Assembly (NCBI GenBank): GCA_947488305.1
Contig: CANKZM010000009.1
Location: 1-64,000, forward strand
Direction: 5' to 3'
From: an uncultured Roseobacter sp.
Lineage (GTDB): Bacteria > Pseudomonadota > Alphaproteobacteria > Rhodobacterales > Rhodobacteraceae
DNA: 64,000 nucleotides
Shown here piece after piece: positions 19,432-29,563 of the stretch. Numbering within the stretch: the first letter of the stretch is position 1; each line of letters begins with the position of its first letter. The position numbers and the translations under genes were made by a program. The notes beneath the pieces were generated by a model. The model had not been told where the DNA came from, made no database searches, and was given only the letters and a program-made list of their open reading frames with translations.

Positions 19432-19632
19432 TTACGTTTCGCGTTCCAGTTTTTTCCGCGCCAGTTTGCGGGCACGGCGGATTGCTTCAGCTTTCTCTCG
19501 TGCCTTTTTTTCAGAAGGTTTTTCGAAGTGTTGCTTCAGCTTCATTTGCTGGAAAACACCTTCGCTCTGGAGCTTCTTTTTCAAAACTCTGAGTGCTTGA
19601 TCGACGTTGTTGTCGCGAACACTGACCTGCAT
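19432..19632 (-). CDS. rpsU: 30S ribosomal protein S21
   Basis: 66 residues, starting [20 protein letters not shown] and ending in a basic helix ([15 protein letters not shown]). Length and sequence are typical of alphaproteobacterial S21, the small-subunit protein near the anti-Shine-Dalgarno region. The C terminus is Lys/Arg-rich as expected. Confidence 0.96.
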   Translation of the reverse strand: MQVSVRDNNVDQALRVLKKKLQSEGVFQQMKLKQHFEKPSEKKAREKAEAIRRARKLARKKLERET

Positions 19633-19832
19633 GTGGTTTTCTCTACTTTTGAGGACTTACCAGAATGACAGTTGCTAGAACCCGCATCTTGTCAAGATTA
19701 TTTCGGCGACATCGCACGTTTCAGCATCGGCGTTCGGGGAGCCTCGCTGTTTTCGAGCGCGACAAGGGAAGTCGAAGGGAGCGATTCCGCTAGCATCAGG
19801 AAAAGGGCACAATTGGCGACTGGCCTCAGGTC

Positions 19833-21086
19833 TCAGGTCTCATGAAAAAGGATCCGCTGCTCAATTTGCAATGGTTTCACTGGCTTCATACGGTTTTCGC
19901 CCAAGCGCGGATGCAGCCGCCCGGCTATCCCCCAAGCCAGCAGGCTTGCCACACCTGCAGCGGCAAAAATGCCCGATATCGGGGCGGCCAACAGGATCAG
20001 CCATGCCGCGCCTGGTGTCAGGATACCGGAGACATCTCGATAGGATGAGTAGACTGCCGACATTTCGGTGCGTTCCGATGGTTTGACGGCCATCAGGAAC
20101 GGCAATCCGGCACAAATATCCAAAAGGATCAGAAAGAAACTGCCGACAAAGAGAACGAATATTGTTGCAGACGGGGCTGCTGAAACCAAACTGGCGGTAC
20201 AGAACAGACATGCGAAAGCCATGAAGCCGGTTTGAACCGAGCTGCGCACGGAGTGTTTCTGCATCCATCTCAGCATCACCGGCGACAAAAACAATCCAGC
20301 ATTTGTGATGGACAAGAGCGTCCCGCCCAGCGTTTCTCCAAGGCCGTTCTCAACAGCGAAGATAGGCAGATAAACAACATAGGCCCACCACCCGCAGGAG
20401 CGGATCACCGCAAAGAGCCAACCTGCGATCAGGCGGGGTTGTTGTAAGAAACGCCCCAGAAATGCCAACGGATTAACAGGTGCACGCTGTGCCCGGGTGA
20501 TCAGTTTGCCATTCCCCAGCCGTAGAAAGATGAACACACCCAGCATGGTTGCAGCGGCCAAGCCGGAAATCACGAAAGGAGCGGGCCGCCACCATTCCCA
20601 CAAAAGTACGCCCAGCACAGGGCCAACTGTCCACCCTAGGGCCGAATAGAACATGCGTAGCGTTTCGCATTTTCCGAGATCAATCCGGGAGATGTAATCC
20701 AGCACATAGGCGTTGAAACACACAAAGGTGACGACGGTGGCCAGCGAGTTCAAGACAAGCCCCAGAACGATCATCTCCGGGGACCCCAGAGTTGCGAGGC
20801 CCGATCCTACAATGAATCCCGTCGCCCCGATGCCGTACATCCAGCGCCTCGCTATCCAGCGATTGAGAAAGGGAACGAGAAGCCCAGTCAGCAATGAGAT
20901 GATCCCGATCAAGAAATAAACTGAACTGATCAGAGCCGCGTCCTGAAGCGCGTCGTACATCGCAACCGGAAAGACGGAAATCAGGATGCCACGTGCAACT
21001 GCCTCAAATGCGGCAAGGGTCGCAAAACCCCGCACTGATGGTGCGGGTGCATGACGTAGCCATTCAGGGATTCGACGCTCAAACAT
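19833..21086 (-). CDS. MFS transporter
   Basis: 417 residues with about twelve hydrophobic segments. The loop after helix 2 (NRWIARRWMYG) is basic, as in MFS proteins, and two six-helix halves are separated by a loop around residue 200 (GNGKLITRAQRAPVNPL). The C terminus is short and cytoplasmic. No substrate-specific motif is evident. It stands alone, and its likely promoter is in the gap at 21087-21726. Confidence 0.85.
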   Translation of the reverse strand: MFERRIPEWLRHAPAPSVRGFATLAAFEAVARGILISVFPVAMYDALQDAALISSVYFLIGIISLLTGLLVPFLNRWIARRWMYGIGATGFIVGSGLATLGSPEMIVLGLVLNSLATVVTFVCFNAYVLDYISRIDLGKCETLRMFYSALGWTVGPVLGVLLWEWWRPAPFVISGLAAATMLGVFIFLRLGNGKLITRAQRAPVNPLAFLGRFLQQPRLIAGWLFAVIRSCGWWAYVVYLPIFAVENGLGETLGGTLLSITNAGLFLSPVMLRWMQKHSVRSSVQTGFMAFACLFCTASLVSAAPSATIFVLFVGSFFLILLDICAGLPFLMAVKPSERTEMSAVYSSYRDVSGILTPGAAWLILLAAPISGIFAAAGVASLLAWGIAGRLHPRLGENRMKPVKPLQIEQRILFHET

Positions 21087-21726
21087 CTCTAACGGGCCTA
21101 AAAGTATGGCTGGAAAAGTACGCAGTGCTCTTTGCGTGTCTGTTCGAAAGGCGACACCGATGATGGTTCACGACCCATTTTGAGTTTGACGGTCATCTCT
21201 TTGCGGTCTCAGCTATCGGACATGAGCCAATGACTGAGCTGGGAAGAAGCAAACGAAGGCTACGAATGGCTTTCAGTGTTTGCTGGATCCCTCGATTTTC
21301 GAAACATGGTCCTAGATCGGAGCGCTAAGGCCATTGTTGCCCACTTCCCCAAGTCGACCGGGAAATCGCCAAACCTTGATCACTGCGCCTCGGGAGAAAT
21401 TCCCATGCCCTGCTATCAGCCTCGCGCAGCCCTTCCATCACGATGGATCCGGTAATCTTCAAATCTCACCAATTCGCACAACCATCAAACAGCCGACTGA
21501 ACGCGACGAAAGGCCATTCCACGTTGCACATACAGTGCACACGGCACCAATTAAGCTATTGAATTTAAAACTGAATCAATCCAACTATCTCAAAATTGAC
21601 GCAAAGCGCAGCTTCGAATGGCGGTTTTCTAGCGATGTTCAGACCTTGGCGAATGTTGCAGCATTTGGAAGTTTGGGCTCTATCCGGACATTCTCTGCGC
21701 AAGTCGACAATGCCCGCTTTGGGCCG
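21087..21726. other. Gap with no supported gene
   Basis: About 640 bases between two minus-strand genes. A plus-strand frame at 21334-21750 runs 138 codons but has no motif and overlaps the LysR gene end, so it is not called. Nothing else seen. Confidence 0.35.
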
Positions 21727-22629
21727 TTAGCGCTTGTCATCAGGACATAGTTCTGGATCGTTTGCCAGATGTTCAATTAAGGCGCGTACTCGGGTTGTGA
21801 GGCGCCTGTTTTGTGGGAACAGCGCGGCGATCACATATGGCGAAATTCGGTGCTCCGAGAAAAGTTCGACCAGCTCTCCGGACGTCAGGGCTTCTGCGAT
21901 GGTGTAAGCCGGACATCGCGCGATGGCTGCGCCTTGAGCCGCGAGACGTGCTGACGCGGCGGGCGCGTTCATCCGGAAGCGCCCGTTGACGTGGACGGTT
22001 TCTTCCCGGCCACCGATATCAAACCTCCACACTGTGGGTTCGGCCATATTGCCATCCAGAATGCACTCATGCGTTGTCAGCGCCTGCGGGTCGCTTGGGC
22101 GTCCTGCGCGCTCCAGATAGGCTGGAGAGGCACAGACAACCAAAGGCATGCGGCCCAGTTGTCGGATTTTCAAAGAGCTGTCCCGCATGGGGCCAATCCG
22201 GATAGCAAGATCGAGGCCCTCCTCAACAATCGATGCCCGCTGATCCGAGAACCTCAGATCAAGCTCCACATGCGGGTGTGCCTCTGCGAATGTCGCGAGT
22301 GACGGGACCAACCGCACCGCGCCAAAGCCCGTGGGTGCGGAGATATGGATCGCACCGCGCAACGAAGCTTGCTCGTTCCGGACCCGGTCTTCGAGTTCGT
22401 CAAACCCGTCCAAAAGCGGCTCGCACAGCGTCAGGTATGTCGCGCCCGCATCCGTCAAAGAGACGCTGCGTGTTGTGCGATTGAGCAACTGCACCCCGAG
22501 TGCGTTTTCCAGATCAGCCACGTATTTGCTGACCAGGCGTGCGGACCGCCCCATGCGCTGCGCCGCGGTGGTGAAGGATGTGTTCTTTGCGACAAGGGCA
22601 AAGGCGCGCATGCGGTCGATCTTGTCCAT
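21727..22629 (-). CDS. LysR-family transcriptional regulator
   Basis: 300 residues. The winged HTH occupies residues 1-60 (MDKIDRMRAFALVAKNTSFT, AAQRMGRSARLVSKYVADLE), followed by a periplasmic-binding-like effector domain with HISAPTGFGAVRLVPSLATF. It is divergent from the GST operon with 107 bases between starts, so it most likely regulates that operon. Ligand unknown. Confidence 0.93.
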   Translation of the reverse strand: MDKIDRMRAFALVAKNTSFTTAAQRMGRSARLVSKYVADLENALGVQLLNRTTRSVSLTDAGATYLTLCEPLLDGFDELEDRVRNEQASLRGAIHISAPTGFGAVRLVPSLATFAEAHPHVELDLRFSDQRASIVEEGLDLAIRIGPMRDSSLKIRQLGRMPLVVCASPAYLERAGRPSDPQALTTHECILDGNMAEPTVWRFDIGGREETVHVNGRFRMNAPAASARLAAQGAAIARCPAYTIAEALTSGELVELFSEHRISPYVIAALFPQNRRLTTRVRALIEHLANDPELCPDDKR

Positions 22630-22736
22630 CTTATTGCGCCTTCTGAGGGCTTAAACTTGGTCAGAATTAGGCGATTATCGCCAGTTGATGCAAGGTGTAT
22701 TGCTGGGCCAACACCCAAATCCAAACGGAGAGACAC

Positions 22737-23360
22737 ATGTCCAACGCTGTTCGCATTCACCACTTCGCCAAATCGGGCCATGCGCATCGCGCCTTGGTCT
22801 TTGCCAAGCTTGCGGGCATTCCGCATAAAGCTGTCCCCGTCGATCTGGTCGCAGGTGAGCACAAATCGCCTGACTTTCTGGCGATGAACCCCAATGGCCA
22901 AGTGCCAGTTCTGGAGGATGGTGAAGTGGTTGTGTCCGACTCGAACGCGATCCATGTATATCTGGCGCGGACTTATGCGCCGGATTGGATGCCAAGCGAC
23001 GCGGTCGGGGGGGCCAATGTGCAACGCTGGCTTACTCTGGCTGCTGGAGAGATTGCTTTTGGCGCCTGCGCTGCGCGGTTGATCACCGTCTTCGGCGCGC
23101 CGCTGGACCCGGATTTTGCCGCCGCGACAGCTGCAAAAGCGTTGCAGAAGCTAGAACACCGGCTCACGCGCCATGATTGGCTTGTCGGTGACAGGCCCAC
23201 AATCGCAGATGTGGCCAGCTATTCGTACACGGCGCACGCGCCTGAGGGGAATGTTTCGCTCGAGCCGTACCCGCATGTTCGCGCCTGGCTTGCCCGGTTC
23301 GAAGCGTTGCCCGGTTTCGAGGCCATGCCGTCAACAGCCGTTGGCCTCGTTGTAGAGTGA
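22737..23360 (+). CDS. Glutathione S-transferase
   Basis: 207 residues from ATG at 22737, with GGAGAG upstream. The N-terminal thioredoxin-like part contains HHFAKSGHAHRALVFAKLAG and the cis-Pro and Ser/Asp glutathione site (GQVPVLEDGEVVVSDSNAIH). The C-terminal helical domain includes DRPTIADVASYSYT, the usual N-cap motif. It is first gene of a three-gene operon with a DUF1348 protein and a pyridoxamine-oxidase-like::ferredoxin-reductase protein, which suggests removal of a reactive or electrophilic compound under LysR control. Confidence 0.93.
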   Translation: MSNAVRIHHFAKSGHAHRALVFAKLAGIPHKAVPVDLVAGEHKSPDFLAMNPNGQVPVLEDGEVVVSDSNAIHVYLARTYAPDWMPSDAVGGANVQRWLTLAAGEIAFGACAARLITVFGAPLDPDFAAATAAKALQKLEHRLTRHDWLVGDRPTIADVASYSYTAHAPEGNVSLEPYPHVRAWLARFEALPGFEAMPSTAVGLVVE

Positions 23361-23372
23361 AAGGACAACCAT

Positions 23373-23849
23373 ATGACACCTGAAGCGCAACGACATCCCT
23401 TGCCCCCATTCACAAAAGAAACCGCGATCCAAAAAGTGCGTCTGGCCGAAGACGGCTGGAACGGCCGCGATCCGGCGAAGGTTGCGCTGGCCTATACGCC
23501 CGGCAGCAAGTGGCGCAATCGGGTCGAGTTTCCCGAAGGACGCGATCAGATTGAAGCGTTCCTGACCCGCAAATGGGCCAAGGAGCTGGGCTATCGTCTG
23601 ATCAAGGAATTGTGGGCGCATGACGGCAACCGCATCGCCGTCCGTTACGCTTACGAATACCACGACGACAGCGGAAACTGGTTTCGAGCCTATGGCAACG
23701 AGAATTGGGAGTTCGACAAAGATGGCTACATGGAACGCCGCTTTGCCAGTATCAATGAGCACCCCATTGCGGAAGCGGATCGCAAGTTTCGCTGGCCGCT
23801 CGGGCGCCGTCCTGATGACCACCGCGGTCTGAGCGATCTGGGACTGTGA
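23373..23849 (+). CDS. DUF1348 / NTF2-like protein
   Basis: 158 residues, 12 bases after the GST gene. The sequence follows DUF1348: [20 protein letters not shown], then [20 protein letters not shown], then [20 protein letters not shown] and [18 protein letters not shown]. The family has the NTF2-like cone fold; no fixed enzymatic role is known. It overlaps the next gene by four bases (GTGA), so translation is coupled. Its conserved pocket suggests binding of a small hydrophobic ligand. Confidence 0.9.
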   Translation: MTPEAQRHPLPPFTKETAIQKVRLAEDGWNGRDPAKVALAYTPGSKWRNRVEFPEGRDQIEAFLTRKWAKELGYRLIKELWAHDGNRIAVRYAYEYHDDSGNWFRAYGNENWEFDKDGYMERRFASINEHPIAEADRKFRWPLGRRPDDHRGLSDLGL

Positions 23850-25810
23850 CGCAGGTGGGACAGGTACACAAATCGCACAGGGGTGAGTTGGCGCTGCAAG
23901 CGCGGCGTCACACGCCGCAGGAACTCAGAGATGCCATCCCGCACTACATCGACAGCGACATGCCGCAGCAGCATGCCGATTTCTTTGCGGGTCTGTCCTA
24001 TGTGCCGCTGGCAACGCTGGACGGGCAGGGGCGCCCCTGGGTGAGCCTTCTGATCACGCAATCTGACCTGGATCCTTCGGTTGGCATTCAGATTGAAAGC
24101 CAGAACGCGATGCAGGTTGTGGCAGAAACCAATCCCTTTGACCCTTTTGTGCGCGCCATGCGCCAAAATTGCACTGAGGTCGCCGAAGCCCGGCTCTTTG
24201 CTGGGGTGGGGCTCGATTTCAGCAACCGCCGACGCAACAAGATTGCAGGTTCGATCAAGGATGTGGCGGTTGAGGGCGCGGGAAAGATCAGGCTGAAACT
24301 GTCCTCAGATCAGCACCTTGGAAATTGCCCGAAATACATCACTGTCCGTTCTTTGGAGCATGCGCAGCGCAGCGTTGAAAATGTTCATGACAGCTTCGAC
24401 GCGCAGTTTTTGGAGTTGCCGGATGAGGCAAAATTCGTCGTTGCGCGGGCCAGCACCGTATTTCTAGCGACCAAGCACACGAGCGATGGCAGCGCTCAGA
24501 CCGACATGGGCGTCAATCACCGCGGCGGAGCGCCAGGGTTTGTCCGGCATTACGAGGTGCGTGATGGCGGCACGTATTTGGTCTTGCCGGATCATTCCGG
24601 TAATCGATTTTATCAATCGCTTGGGAATATCGAGACCGACCCACAGGTCGGGCTGGTCTTTCCTGACTTTGCAACGGGTGAGGTTCTCTACATAACCGGG
24701 GACGCCGAAAACCTCCTTGAGGATGACGCGGATGCGTTGATGCCGCGCACAAGTTTGCTGACGCGCATCAAGGTGACGGGGGCGGTCTTTGTACGAGGAG
24801 GGCTGAACCTAAAGCTCACGTCCCGAGAAGAGCTGTCGCCCTATAACCCGCCGATTAAATATTTACGCACCGAGTTGGAGCGGAATGGGCATGCGATCGA
24901 ACCGCATGTCAGCGCAGACGCGCTGACGGCCACGCTTGTCTCGACAGAACCTCTGTCCAGTACAATCACGACCTTCGATTTCGAGCTTTCTGAAGCTATC
25001 CAAACCCCACTCCCCGGAGGGTTTGGCGTCTTTGACTTCTCCGGCCTTGTGAACGCGGGCTATGCCCACATGAACGACGCTCACCCGCAGCTTGTGAATG
25101 AAGACTACGTCCGCACTTGGACGCTATCCAGCGTACCGGATTTTGACGCACAGAGAAACGGTTTTGAGCGGACCAATCGGGTGCGTGTCACCGTCAAACG
25201 CAAACCGGGTGGTCTGATGTCGAACGTTTTGCACAACAACGCAGACCAATTGATAGCGCAGGCTCTTCCTGTTCAGTTCAAAGGAACTGGCGCTGGTTTT
25301 ACGTGTTTCTCAGCCGATGCTGAGGAGGGGCATCCGACCATCCCCGGAAAGATGCTTTGGATCGCAGGGGGTGTTGGCATCACACCGTTTATGGCGATGT
25401 GGGACGGGATCCAACAGGTGGCAATTGCACACCCGCCGAACCAACCAATCGATATCGTGCTTCTATTTTCCGGACGGGACGATGACATCGCAGTTCTGCA
25501 GCATTTTGTGCCTCAAAACTGCTCTGTACTGGACCAGTTGCGACTGCGAATCGTCGCCTTTCAGAGCGTTGGCAGAAACCAACTGGCTGGACAGGCCGCA
25601 TGGAATGAACTTCGTGCGGCGCTCACCGATCAGCCGCTTGAGCGAATGCCGCGACGCATGCAGAGCGAAGATGTCGAGGCAGTCCCGCATCTTGGAATGC
25701 GGGATGTGTATATGTGCGGTCCGGACGCCATGATGACGAGCATGGAAGCGGCGCTCAACGAACTGAGCATTGAGGAAACACGGCAGCATCGCGAGACGTT
25801 TGTCTTTTAA
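23846..25810 (+). CDS. Pyridoxamine-phosphate-oxidase-like :: ferredoxin reductase fusion
   Basis: 654 residues from GTG at 23846. The N-terminal half (about 30-330) is a split-barrel flavin-binding domain of the pyridoxamine-phosphate-oxidase superfamily ([20 protein letters not shown], then [20 protein letters not shown]). The C-terminal half (about 350-654) is an FNR-type module: an FAD part with [13 protein letters not shown], and an NAD(P) part with [20 protein letters not shown] and [10 protein letters not shown]. No C-terminal plant-type 2Fe-2S motif is present, unlike some relatives. It probably passes electrons from NAD(P)H through FAD to the flavin domain. Substrate unknown. Confidence 0.85.
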   Translation: MTQVGQVHKSHRGELALQARRHTPQELRDAIPHYIDSDMPQQHADFFAGLSYVPLATLDGQGRPWVSLLITQSDLDPSVGIQIESQNAMQVVAETNPFDPFVRAMRQNCTEVAEARLFAGVGLDFSNRRRNKIAGSIKDVAVEGAGKIRLKLSSDQHLGNCPKYITVRSLEHAQRSVENVHDSFDAQFLELPDEAKFVVARASTVFLATKHTSDGSAQTDMGVNHRGGAPGFVRHYEVRDGGTYLVLPDHSGNRFYQSLGNIETDPQVGLVFPDFATGEVLYITGDAENLLEDDADALMPRTSLLTRIKVTGAVFVRGGLNLKLTSREELSPYNPPIKYLRTELERNGHAIEPHVSADALTATLVSTEPLSSTITTFDFELSEAIQTPLPGGFGVFDFSGLVNAGYAHMNDAHPQLVNEDYVRTWTLSSVPDFDAQRNGFERTNRVRVTVKRKPGGLMSNVLHNNADQLIAQALPVQFKGTGAGFTCFSADAEEGHPTIPGKMLWIAGGVGITPFMAMWDGIQQVAIAHPPNQPIDIVLLFSGRDDDIAVLQHFVPQNCSVLDQLRLRIVAFQSVGRNQLAGQAAWNELRAALTDQPLERMPRRMQSEDVEAVPHLGMRDVYMCGPDAMMTSMEAALNELSIEETRQHRETFVF

Positions 25811-25880
25811 GTCATGGCTGGTTTGGGCGGCAGTCAAACACGCAATTTGCGACTTTGGACGTCACCAGTTTTTGCATGCG

Positions 25881-25918
25881 CAGCGAATGACCGCAAAGCG
25901 GGCGGCGAAAGCAGCATC
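25881..25918 (+). repeat. Short intergenic repeat, copy 2
   Basis: CAGCGAATGACCGCAAAGCG followed by GGCGGCGAAAGCAGCATC. It differs from the 29787-29825 copy at 4 of 38 positions. It lies between the oxidoreductase stop and the integrase stop, on convergent genes. Confidence 0.6.
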
Positions 25919-25954
25919 TTAATTGTAAGTCGAAGGTCTGCAATGGACCTAACA

Positions 25955-27376
25955 TTATCTCAGTTCGTCCTCACGCTCCCGCAGCAGAGTCACCAACTCA
26001 CCGGACGCCTTGCTCTTGTTCTTCCTTGGCCAAGACCATTGGGGATCCACTCTGCTCTGCAATGAATCTCGCAAGCGCTGTAACCTCGGATCTTTTACGG
26101 TTGCCTGAAGTGGAGCAAATCGGCGTGAGATTTCGTTTTCAAGTCCATCGCAGCACAAATGACCATACGTTCGGCTAACGGTATCTGTATTGGTGTGGCC
26201 GAGCTGCTTAGCAACCATTGCAAGCGGCGTCCCAGCTTGTACCAGTTGACTTGCGTACGTGTGTCGCAGGCCGTGGAATACGAAACCTTCGGGCAAGCCG
26301 GCCAGTCTTACGGCTTCTCTAAACAGATGCTTATGGCAGCCAGACCACGACCGACCTGAGGACATCCTGAATACAAGGTCTTCGTCCTCTAACGTTTCGA
26401 CTTGGTCCAAGAAAAATGTCATGCCCTCGTTTGGCAGCACCACGTATCGCCCCCGATAGCTCTTCATCGGTTCGACGTAGACTCCAAAAACGTGCCCGCC
26501 AACATCTCGCGCTTTAAGGCGCGCTAGTTCGGACACTCGACAACCTGTGTAGAGTGCACTTTGAACTAAGAGTGCCAAATCAGGACGGCAGGAGGCGATA
26601 AGCCGCTTTGCTTGCGCGCGTGTCAGAAAGAACTGCCGCGGTGTATCGGCATGCGGCAATCGCCGGAGACGCCGCCAGTACCGCTCACTTTCAACATCAC
26701 CGTTTTCCCAAGACATTTCGATTGCCGATCGGAGAAGTCCAATGACGGTATTGAGGGTCTTTTTCCTCTTGCGAAGTCGCTCATGATCGAGCTTTTCCAA
26801 GCAAACTCGCACCCCAGGATCGGCTCTACCCCTTTTTGGCGCGGTTTCAAGTACGTCGATGCAGAACTTTGTGAAAACGGATTGATTGAGTTCCTCCACA
26901 GGCAAGTGGCCAAGGCGAGGAATGATGTGATGGTTGATCAGGGACAGCGTCGTTTCGAAGTATGTTTTTGCGGCTGCCACGCGCTTCCATTCCACGAAGG
27001 ATTGCATTGCATCGCCAACAGTGAAACGGCTTTCAGTTTTCGAGTATTGGAGCCTTCTATTGACCCCTACTGAGTACGGCTGCGAGGCAATTGCCAGTGT
27101 CTCCGGTTCGTTGAACCAATCCTTTGCACACTCCAATGCCTCATCGTAGTTCAACCCATCACTCTGCATCGTTCTGTGTGGCCCAAGTCTTATTTGGGAG
27201 TAACCGCCGTCCAAACGACGAACTCGAGCCATCCAGTAGAGCCTGGCCGAAGAATGTTTCTGCAAACCAATATGGCGGCAGAACTCCAAGATATTCCAGT
27301 AAGGGCTGTTTCTTGGCTGTAATGTTCTAACGTTCTCCTCAGAGGATAACGATGGTGCGTGTGTTGTCTTTCGCAT
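25955..27376 (-). CDS. Tyrosine-type site-specific integrase
   Basis: 473 residues. The catalytic domain is complete: Arg in TGCRVSELARLKARDVGG, H-x-x-R in FHGLRHTYASQLVQAG, His in LGHTNTDTVSRTYGHL and the nucleophilic Tyr in that same segment. The N-terminal part has the core-binding SAM-like helices (VEWKRVAAAKTYFETTLSLI). The length fits phage or island integrases. No tRNA, excisionase or other phage gene is nearby, so this is a solitary integrase or the remainder of an island that has been lost or rearranged. Confidence 0.93.
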   Translation of the reverse strand: MRKTTHAPSLSSEENVRTLQPRNSPYWNILEFCRHIGLQKHSSARLYWMARVRRLDGGYSQIRLGPHRTMQSDGLNYDEALECAKDWFNEPETLAIASQPYSVGVNRRLQYSKTESRFTVGDAMQSFVEWKRVAAAKTYFETTLSLINHHIIPRLGHLPVEELNQSVFTKFCIDVLETAPKRGRADPGVRVCLEKLDHERLRKRKKTLNTVIGLLRSAIEMSWENGDVESERYWRRLRRLPHADTPRQFFLTRAQAKRLIASCRPDLALLVQSALYTGCRVSELARLKARDVGGHVFGVYVEPMKSYRGRYVVLPNEGMTFFLDQVETLEDEDLVFRMSSGRSWSGCHKHLFREAVRLAGLPEGFVFHGLRHTYASQLVQAGTPLAMVAKQLGHTNTDTVSRTYGHLCCDGLENEISRRFAPLQATVKDPRLQRLRDSLQSRVDPQWSWPRKNKSKASGELVTLLREREDELR

Positions 27377-27754
27377 GTCTTTGTTGCTCCGTCAGGTTGG
27401 ACGGAGTGATTTTCGCCAAAGTGCTCAATACGGCAACAGTTGACAAACAGCTCTCACCAGATCGATTGTCTTTTTTGGATATGCTGTAGCGCGGCGTGGC
27501 TCTAAGGGTCGAATGGCAGCTCCGGGCCGCTCTTGTTGGGGCGGTGAAGCCTGACTGGCTAACATGCTGCGAACGATCTGATGGCGGCGAAGAGCCCAAA
27601 ACGGCCTCTACTTGCCCTACGGAATCCGACTTCTGTTAGGAGCCCATTCGAGGCGATGAATCGTAACCACTGGAATGCTTTGATCTAAATGATAAACTGT
27701 CCCCAAATTGGGTTCATTAATCTGCATATTTTTTTAAACATACAGGGCGATGTT
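27377..27754. other. Gap between integrase and caspase genes
   Basis: About 380 bases holding the divergent promoters of the integrase and the caspase gene. No tRNA or obvious attachment-site duplication could be recognised. Confidence 0.35.
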
Positions 27755-29563
27755 ATGAGACGAGTATTCACTGTTTTGTTTACTTGTATTTTGTTGCTCG
27801 GCTTCTGCTTCACTCCAGCGGCATACGCGCAGGAGAAGCGTGTCGCTCTGGTGATAGGCAACTCCGACTATGAGAATGTGTCTCGCCTGACTAATCCAAC
27901 CAACGACGCAGAAGATCTCGGTAACGCTCTGGTGCGTCTTGGTTTCGAAGTGACGTCTGGCATGAATTTGGACTACCGTGAAATGCGTCTTGTCCTACGT
28001 GACTTTAGTGAAAAGGCGGCAAATGCTGACGTCGCCCTTGTGTATTTTGCAGGTCATGGCATCGAAATCGACAAAACCAATTATCTCATTCCCGTGAATG
28101 CCGAACTGAAACGAGACAGGGACATCGAGTTTGAGGCGATACAACTCGACACGGTCATTGCCAGTCTTTCGGATGCGAAGGGTGTGCGCATGGTTTTGCT
28201 GGATGCCTGCCGGAACAATCCGTTCTTGGTCGATATGCAACGCACGACGGCAAGTCGGTCGATCGGCCGGGGGCTGAGCCGCATCGACCCCGGAGGTGTG
28301 CTGGTCAGCTATGCGGCGCGGGGCGGCACTCTCGCGCTGGACGGAGAAGGCCGCAATAGCCCTTATGCCGAAGCAATTCTCGCCAACATCGAGGTGCCCG
28401 GGTTGGAGATCGGAAAGCTCTTCCGGCGCGTGCGGGACATGGTTCTGGCGCGTACCGGCGGATTTCAGGAGCCCTTCACATATGGGTCATTGCCGGGCAC
28501 TGACATCTTTCTGGTGCCACCGACAGGCGTCGCTGCCGCAACTCCGCCACCGCCGCCTGTCCTCAACACTGCGCCGTCGATACTGGAAGAAATGCTCAAC
28601 GCATTCGCTGACGCAGAGACGTCTGACACGCCCGAAGGCTGGGAAAGTTTCTTGAGGCGCTATGGTGATTTGCAAGACAATCGTTTGGTTCAAATCGCGC
28701 TCAGACGGCAAGCTGAAATGCAAAACGAAATCGACCAGGGCGCGTCGACCATCGCAAGACCTTCTGTCACGTCGCCCGCGGTCGACGGGAATGGGCATGC
28801 TGTCCTTGAACGCGAAGAGCGCAGACGGTTGCAGGAAGCGCTTGCCTTTATGGGACATTACACGGGTGCGATCGACGGTGATATCGGGGCAAAATCACGC
28901 AGCGCGATTGCCAGCGCGCGCCTCGACGCGCAGCTGCCAGGCGGGACGCATGTGGACGGCGCCCTGCTTGCCGCCTTGCCGGATGTTGCGGCGACCAAGA
29001 GCCTGATCCGGGATCGCGCGCAGTACTTTGACACGGACGCCTTGCCGACCGGGCTCGATCCGCGTTTGGACAAAGCTCTGCGCTACTTCAACAGTTCGCC
29101 ACACAAACGCGAGGTCCTGATCGACTATTTTCGCGGAAATCTCTATCTTGCCGTTCTTGGTCCATCAGACAGTTTTTCGCAGGCCGACCGCATGGCTGGC
29201 GCAGCTGGCGGCCATCTCGTCACCATTCAAAACGCCTCGGAAAACGCGTTTCTGATCGACTTGTTTTCCAAAGATCCCCGGTTTACCCTTCATCATGAAC
29301 GTGGGTGGTTGATGGGCCCGCTGATTGGCCTTTACCAACAAGATGGCAGCAGGGAACCAAATGCAGGTTGGGCATGGGTCACAGGAGAGCCTCTAACATT
29401 TACAGCGTGGGGTCCGAACAACCCCGATAATGATGAAGGCGGACAAGACTGGGGACGCTTCTTTCTTGATCGCGAGCGCGCGCGACCCGGGAGCGTGCCG
29501 AGGCATTGGGATGACATTGTCGCCCGCGGAAATCACAGCGGCTTCATAGTTGAATTTGATTAA
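27755..29563 (+). CDS. Secreted caspase-lectin fusion
   Basis: 602 residues from ATG at 27755; an upstream ATG at 27689 would add 22 unlikely residues. A signal peptide (VLFTCILLLGFCFT, cleavage after AYA) starts it. Residues 27-275 are a caspase (peptidase C14) domain with the catalytic His101 in YFAGHG and Cys152 in LLDACRNNPF. A Pro-rich linker follows at about 275-290. Around 370-420 is a peptidoglycan-binding-like helical segment (RRLQEALAFMGHYTGAIDGD). Residues 460-602 form a C-type-lectin-like domain (GGHLVTIQNASENAFL, then FTAWGPNNPDN). Bacterial C14 proteases are implicated in stress or death responses and cut after basic residues. Here the export signal and lectin-like domain suggest action in the periplasm or outside, possibly on cell-wall or glycan targets. 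Confidence 0.88.
   Translation: MRRVFTVLFTCILLLGFCFTPAAYAQEKRVALVIGNSDYENVSRLTNPTNDAEDLGNALVRLGFEVTSGMNLDYREMRLVLRDFSEKAANADVALVYFAGHGIEIDKTNYLIPVNAELKRDRDIEFEAIQLDTVIASLSDAKGVRMVLLDACRNNPFLVDMQRTTASRSIGRGLSRIDPGGVLVSYAARGGTLALDGEGRNSPYAEAILANIEVPGLEIGKLFRRVRDMVLARTGGFQEPFTYGSLPGTDIFLVPPTGVAAATPPPPPVLNTAPSILEEMLNAFADAETSDTPEGWESFLRRYGDLQDNRLVQIALRRQAEMQNEIDQGASTIARPSVTSPAVDGNGHAVLEREERRRLQEALAFMGHYTGAIDGDIGAKSRSAIASARLDAQLPGGTHVDGALLAALPDVAATKSLIRDRAQYFDTDALPTGLDPRLDKALRYFNSSPHKREVLIDYFRGNLYLAVLGPSDSFSQADRMAGAAGGHLVTIQNASENAFLIDLFSKDPRFTLHHERGWLMGPLIGLYQQDGSREPNAGWAWVTGEPLTFTAWGPNNPDNDEGGQDWGRFFLDRERARPGSVPRHWDDIVARGNHSGFIVEFD

Noticed and set aside
21334-21750. 138-codon plus-strand frame upstream of and overlapping the LysR gene
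   Set aside because: No motif, no ribosome binding site, and it overlaps the real gene at its end.
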